Source of the DNA: Pontibacterium sinense
GTDB taxonomy: Bacteria; Pseudomonadota; Gammaproteobacteria; Pseudomonadales; Balneatricaceae
Assembly: GCF_015209595.1 (NCBI RefSeq)
Contig: NZ_JADEYS010000010.1
Location: 91,816 to 155,815, forward strand
Reading direction: 5' to 3'
DNA: 64,000 bases
Position numbers and translations under genes: made by a program
Shown here: one piece after another, positions 60,935-64,000 of the stretch
Position numbering within the stretch: the stretch's first letter is position 1
Layout of the letters: each line of letters begins with the position of its first letter
Notes under the pieces: model-generated
Told to the model about the DNA's origin: nothing
The model's input: only the letters and a program-made list of their open reading frames with translations
Database searches by the model: none

Positions 60935-61369
60935 ATGCGTCTCCTTAAACCCCTAATGATTGCAGGCTTTGCTGGCCTGATGGCTGTTACATCTGTTGCT
61001 CAGGCCGCAGGGGATCTTACCCGTCGTCCGCAGAAACTGCCGGATCTGGTCATGGGCAGTGATGAGTCTGACTATTTCATGTCGCAGAAGGAGTACCAGC
61101 TGGAAACAGGTAAGTCGTACAAGCTGGCGATCATCTCCAATGGTCAGAAAGAATACGCGATGCAGGCGCCGGAGTTCTTCTCCTCCATCTTCCTGCGTAA
61201 GGTAGAAGCAGGTGGCATGGAGATCAAAGCGGTGAGCCTGACCGAGCTGGAGTTTGAAGACGCTTCCGAAGCAGAGATTTACTTTGTACCGGTGAAAACG
61301 GGCGAGTTTGAGTTTGAGATGGAAGGCCTGGAAGGTAAAGGCATGGTCGGTGTGTTTAAGGTGAAATAA
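60935..61369 (+). CDS. Small periplasmic protein with cupredoxin-like pattern
   Basis: 144 residues with a signal peptide (GLMAVTSVAQAAGDL, cleavage near residue 25). The mature part is beta-rich: SYKLAIISNGQKEYAMQAPEF, then AEIYFVPVKTGEFEFEMEG and GKGMVGVFKVK, which resembles the last strands of cupredoxins (including the GM pair). The usual Cys and His copper ligands are not seen, so copper binding is doubtful. It may interact with the alcohol oxidation system. It starts the rightward set of four genes. Confidence 0.7.
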   Translation: MRLLKPLMIAGFAGLMAVTSVAQAAGDLTRRPQKLPDLVMGSDESDYFMSQKEYQLETGKSYKLAIISNGQKEYAMQAPEFFSSIFLRKVEAGGMEIKAVSLTELEFEDASEAEIYFVPVKTGEFEFEMEGLEGKGMVGVFKVK

Positions 61370-61415
61370 TCACTGGTCAGTGTGTTTGCTTAATATCCGA
61401 AAGGGAGAGTACACG

Positions 61416-61985
61416 ATGTTTCGCACCGTCAAAAAATTGATCGGAACAGGTTTGCTCGTCGGAGTAAGCATGCTGGCATCCGCTGACAACACCGTGCAGT
61501 CACGGCAGATTGTGTTACAGGACGGAAAAGGTGAGCAGCTGACCATCGGTCGGTTGCTGCTGACACCCACGCAGGACGGTTACAGTGCGGTCGTCAAGAT
61601 GGACGACGCGCCCTACGGTGATCAATTTCTGTCGATGCGGCCGTTTAAGTGTTTGGAAAGTGAAAAGCAGCAGTTATGTCACTTGCCGTACCCTTATCAG
61701 AATAAACAGCAGATTCGCCAGGGTGAGCTGATTGATCTGGAGTATCAGCTGCTGTTTATCCGGCGGGCCCCCAACGACTACGGTATTAACCCGTGGTTTG
61801 GTGTGTACTACAAGCTGGAATGGCAGAATCCACCTGAAGGCCCGATTGTGGGTACCTTGTACGAAACCAATCTGGATGTGCTGGCCGCGCCGCCAGATGA
61901 CCCCACTGCTAAACCGATCACCGCAGGTGATTTGTATGAAGCCGATCATGCGGAACATTGGTTGCCTCAGTTAATAATCAGGTAA
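61416..61985 (+). CDS. Secreted hypothetical protein
   Basis: About 189 residues with a Sec signal peptide (LLVGVSMLASADN, cleavage near residue 23). The body is strand-rich with Tyr- and Pro-rich parts (WFGVYYKLEWQNPPEGPIVG) and two Cys (CLESEKQQLC). No family is recognised. Its place between the cupredoxin-like gene and a sensor kinase in a PQQ-associated set suggests a periplasmic accessory role. GGGAGAG precedes ATG 61416 by seven bases. Confidence 0.68.
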   Translation: MFRTVKKLIGTGLLVGVSMLASADNTVQSRQIVLQDGKGEQLTIGRLLLTPTQDGYSAVVKMDDAPYGDQFLSMRPFKCLESEKQQLCHLPYPYQNKQQIRQGELIDLEYQLLFIRRAPNDYGINPWFGVYYKLEWQNPPEGPIVGTLYETNLDVLAAPPDDPTAKPITAGDLYEADHAEHWLPQLIIR

Positions 61986-61989
61986 TCCA

Positions 61990-63252
61990 TTGAAAGGTTT
62001 ATTGCGGTTAAATTTACTGGTCAGCGTGGTGTTTGTACTGGCCTTTGTTCTGACCCTGTTTGGTCTGATCCGGCAGGGTGAAAAAGATATCGAACGCGAG
62101 ATCGGTGCCAGTATCCACTTTGCTGAGCAGATGATTGAAGCGGCTCAATACGATCCTTCCCGTTTACAGCCGTTGCTCAACGGTAACACCCGACATATCC
62201 ATTTCTATCTCAATCATCTGCCTGCTGCGTATGACCGGGATAACGATGTGCCCGCGTGGTTCTCTGATCTGTTGCAACCGAAAGGTGCGTTTGTCGCGCG
62301 CCCATGGCGCTACCCGCTCATGAACGGTGAGCTGTTGTATGTGGTGGCGACGCCGGATGATGAGATTGATGAGGTGTGGGAATCCGCCTTGATGCTGGCG
62401 GGATTATTTCTTGGTGGTGCGTTGCTGTCCAACCTGATGATCTTTTGGGGGGTGCGTCAGGGGCTGAAGCCAATCAGTAAGATTCTTGAAACCCTGGAAC
62501 AGGAGAAGAGTGGGCCGTTTTGTACCCGTTTGCAGCATTACTCGATGCCGGAGGCTGACCAGTTGGCGGATCATTTTAATCGAATGGCTGAAGCGCTGGA
62601 GCAGGAGCAATACGGTAACCGCCAGCTCACCAAGCAGCTGATGGAATTGCAGGAATCGGAACGCACTCGCTTGGCCCATACCTTACATGATGATCTGGGG
62701 CAGTACGTGACGGGTATCCGGGCGCAGGCCTATATGATTTGTCAGGCGGCGGATCAGCAACTGGTGGTTGAGAAAACGGCGGAGCGGATCGTAGGACATT
62801 GCGACGAGATGCAGAAAAGCTTCCGCCATCTGATCCGGGATCTGCATCCCGTTATTTTGCATCAGTTGGGCCTGAAAGATGCACTGTGCAATCTCGCCGA
62901 ACAGTGGCAGGAAAGCAGCGGTATTCCGGTGAAACTTGAGATGGCTAACGCTTTTCCTGAGTTAGAACCAGAACGTGCCGGTCATCTATATCGTTTGGTA
63001 CAGGAAGCACTGCATAACGTGACCCGGCATGCGCAGGCGACGGTGGCTGAGCTTTCATTGGTGATGCATGGTTCGCGATTACAGCTACGGGTTATCGATA
63101 ACGGTTGTGGTTTGATGCCGCAGTCTAAGCCGGGGATTGGTATGCGCTCGATGCATGAGCGGGCGCGTTATCTGGGTGGTGTGCTTCAGCTGGAGTCGGT
63201 GTCTGGCGGCGGTACCAAAATATCATTGAGCATGCCTGTGGAGGCACCATGA
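61990..63252 (+). CDS. Membrane sensor histidine kinase (HAMP, HisKA_3, HATPase)
   Basis: 420 residues: membrane segment 1 (about 5-25), a short periplasmic part, membrane segment 2 (about 138-155), HAMP, then HisKA_3 with H233 in LHDDLGQYV and an HATPase with LVQEALHNVTRHAQ, VIDNGCGL and GIGMRSMHERA. NarX/UhpB-type kinase. The start is a TTG at 61990 with AGGT upstream, since no early ATG exists. The next gene, a LuxR regulator, overlaps by four bases, so the two form a two-component pair. Confidence 0.92.
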   Translation: MKGLLRLNLLVSVVFVLAFVLTLFGLIRQGEKDIEREIGASIHFAEQMIEAAQYDPSRLQPLLNGNTRHIHFYLNHLPAAYDRDNDVPAWFSDLLQPKGAFVARPWRYPLMNGELLYVVATPDDEIDEVWESALMLAGLFLGGALLSNLMIFWGVRQGLKPISKILETLEQEKSGPFCTRLQHYSMPEADQLADHFNRMAEALEQEQYGNRQLTKQLMELQESERTRLAHTLHDDLGQYVTGIRAQAYMICQAADQQLVVEKTAERIVGHCDEMQKSFRHLIRDLHPVILHQLGLKDALCNLAEQWQESSGIPVKLEMANAFPELEPERAGHLYRLVQEALHNVTRHAQATVAELSLVMHGSRLQLRVIDNGCGLMPQSKPGIGMRSMHERARYLGGVLQLESVSGGGTKISLSMPVEAP

Positions 63253-63902
63253 AGATTCTGATTACTGATGACCACGCAGTGGTGCGACAGGGGTATGCCA
63301 GTTTGTTGTCTGTGATGCTTGACCCCTGTGAGGTGTTTGAAGCGGAAAGTGGGGAAGAAGCCTGTATGCGGTGTGTTGCGCACCAGCCGGATATGATGAT
63401 TCTGGATATTAATCTGCCGGGGATCAGTGGCATCGAAACTGCGCGTCGAATTTTAAAGCGAGACCCTGATGCGCGTATCCTGTTTTTCAGCATGTACGAT
63501 GAGATGCCGATGGTGCAGCAGGCGCTGGATTGTGGGGCTTTGGGGTATATCACCAAAAGCAGTTCCCCTGAGGTGCTGATTGAAGCGGTACGCAACGTGG
63601 CGGTCGGTCAGATCTATGTGGAACATGCGCTGGCGATGCGGCTGGCAATGCGTCAGCAACCGAAGACGGTTTCTGATCAACGCCTGCAGGATATGACTCA
63701 GCGTGAGTTTGAGGTGTTTGTGATGCTGGCGCGCGGCTTCAGTGTGAAAGCGGTTGCGGAGCAACTCTCTATCAGTGCAAAAACCGTGTCGAATTATACC
63801 GCGATGCTGAAGAGCAAGTTGGAAGTGGACTCTACTACGGAGCTGGTACATCTGGCGATTGAGACCGGAGTGATAAAGGTTTCACCGGAAGTAGGGCGTT
63901 AG
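63249..63902 (+). CDS. LuxR/NarL family response regulator
   Basis: 217 residues: a receiver with acceptor D53 in MILDINLPGI and Lys in YITKSS, and a C-terminal helix-turn-helix (MTQREFEVFVMLARGFSVKA, then AKTVSNYTAMLKSKL). It overlaps the kinase gene by four bases and is its partner. Regulators of this type control PQQ alcohol dehydrogenases and related periplasmic oxidation. It could share promoters with the ErbR-type protein at 48134; the GTAC-N4-GTAC sites are candidate targets of either. Confidence 0.93.
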   Translation: MKILITDDHAVVRQGYASLLSVMLDPCEVFEAESGEEACMRCVAHQPDMMILDINLPGISGIETARRILKRDPDARILFFSMYDEMPMVQQALDCGALGYITKSSSPEVLIEAVRNVAVGQIYVEHALAMRLAMRQQPKTVSDQRLQDMTQREFEVFVMLARGFSVKAVAEQLSISAKTVSNYTAMLKSKLEVDSTTELVHLAIETGVIKVSPEVGR

Positions 63903-63948
63903 TCGGCATTTTAAGTTTGTTCGAGAGACTGTAGATAAAACTGTGTAA

Positions 63949-63987
63949 CTGCCTATTATTGAGCCAGCAATGGCTAAGGATAGGCAG
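63949..63987. repeat. Imperfect inverted repeat near the right edge
   Basis: CTGCCTAT (63949-63956) pairs with ATAGGCAG (63980-63987), and AGCCA with TGGCT inside. It precedes an ATG at 63989. It could be a hairpin near the end of an insertion sequence. Confidence 0.5.
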
Positions 63988-63988
63988 T

Positions 63989-64000
63989 ATGGACAAGCAA
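63989..64000 (+). CDS. Possible start of an IS256-type transposase gene (four codons only)
   Basis: ATG GAC AAG CAA (M-D-K-Q) runs off the window. Preceding sequence (ACTGTGTAACTG, then the hairpin) resembles left ends of IS256-family elements, whose transposases often begin with MD(K/E). With only four codons this is a guess. Confidence 0.25.

Overview
The window reads as a chromosomal segment of a marine-type gammaproteobacterium (Oceanospirillales/Pseudomonas-like). It has moderate GC, Shine-Dalgarno-led genes and many LysR regulators. Gene sets resemble Pseudomonas: the tail of a nos cluster, ErcA/ErcS, NosP/NahK, ErbR/AgmR, PQQ-associated ABC genes and an aapJQMP operon. The species call is inference from gene content only. 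No rRNA, tRNA or CRISPR was recognised.

Layout. 1-1.6 kb: end of a nitrous-oxide reductase cluster (nosF end, nosY, nosL). 1.7-3.7 kb: TauE/SafE permease and a porin. 4.2-11.1 kb: ercA, an ErcS-like hybrid kinase, then a NosP (FIST) gene overlapping a NahK-like hybrid kinase. 11-24.9 kb: small metabolic genes each beside a LysR, MarR, TetR or AraC regulator, with a frameshifted rsgA (13-bp tandem duplication) and a 137-bp tandem repeat array. 25-29.3 kb: an AT-rich accessory island with a PD-(D/E)XK-like protein, a zinc-ribbon coiled-coil protein, a degenerate Mrr-like protein and two GNAT genes that lie in a duplicated segment. 29.4-41.7 kb: trhO, the aap amino-acid ABC operon, argO/argP, nfsB-OYE-VOC with a divergent LysR, and a di-haem cytochrome c peroxidase. 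42-47.8 kb: two GFA proteins, small secreted proteins, a truncated DUF808 remnant, a PhyH dioxygenase and a very acidic protein with 32 pentapeptide repeats.

48-64 kb: genes of the kind that accompany PQQ-dependent alcohol dehydrogenases. These are an ErbR/AgmR-type regulator, a CXXCW-type protein, a SsuABC/TauABC-like importer, a PedC-type ABC exporter with beta-propeller and binding proteins, two small periplasmic proteins and a sensor kinase/regulator pair. They are split by an unrelated block at 52-56.8 kb (PACE efflux, nucleosidase, YbjQ, GST, SigZ, cyclophilin). No PQQ dehydrogenase or pqq gene lies in the window. A 19-bp motif built on GTAC-N4-GTAC lies 60-64 bp before the rightward gene in both divergent promoters of this region and is a candidate shared regulator site.

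The most notable observations are the shared GTAC motif, the slippage-type break in rsgA, the acidic repeat protein, NosP/NahK beside nos and erc genes, the nuclease-like genes in the AT-rich island, and a gene remnant (DUF808) that can be recognised from its first 40 or so residues.
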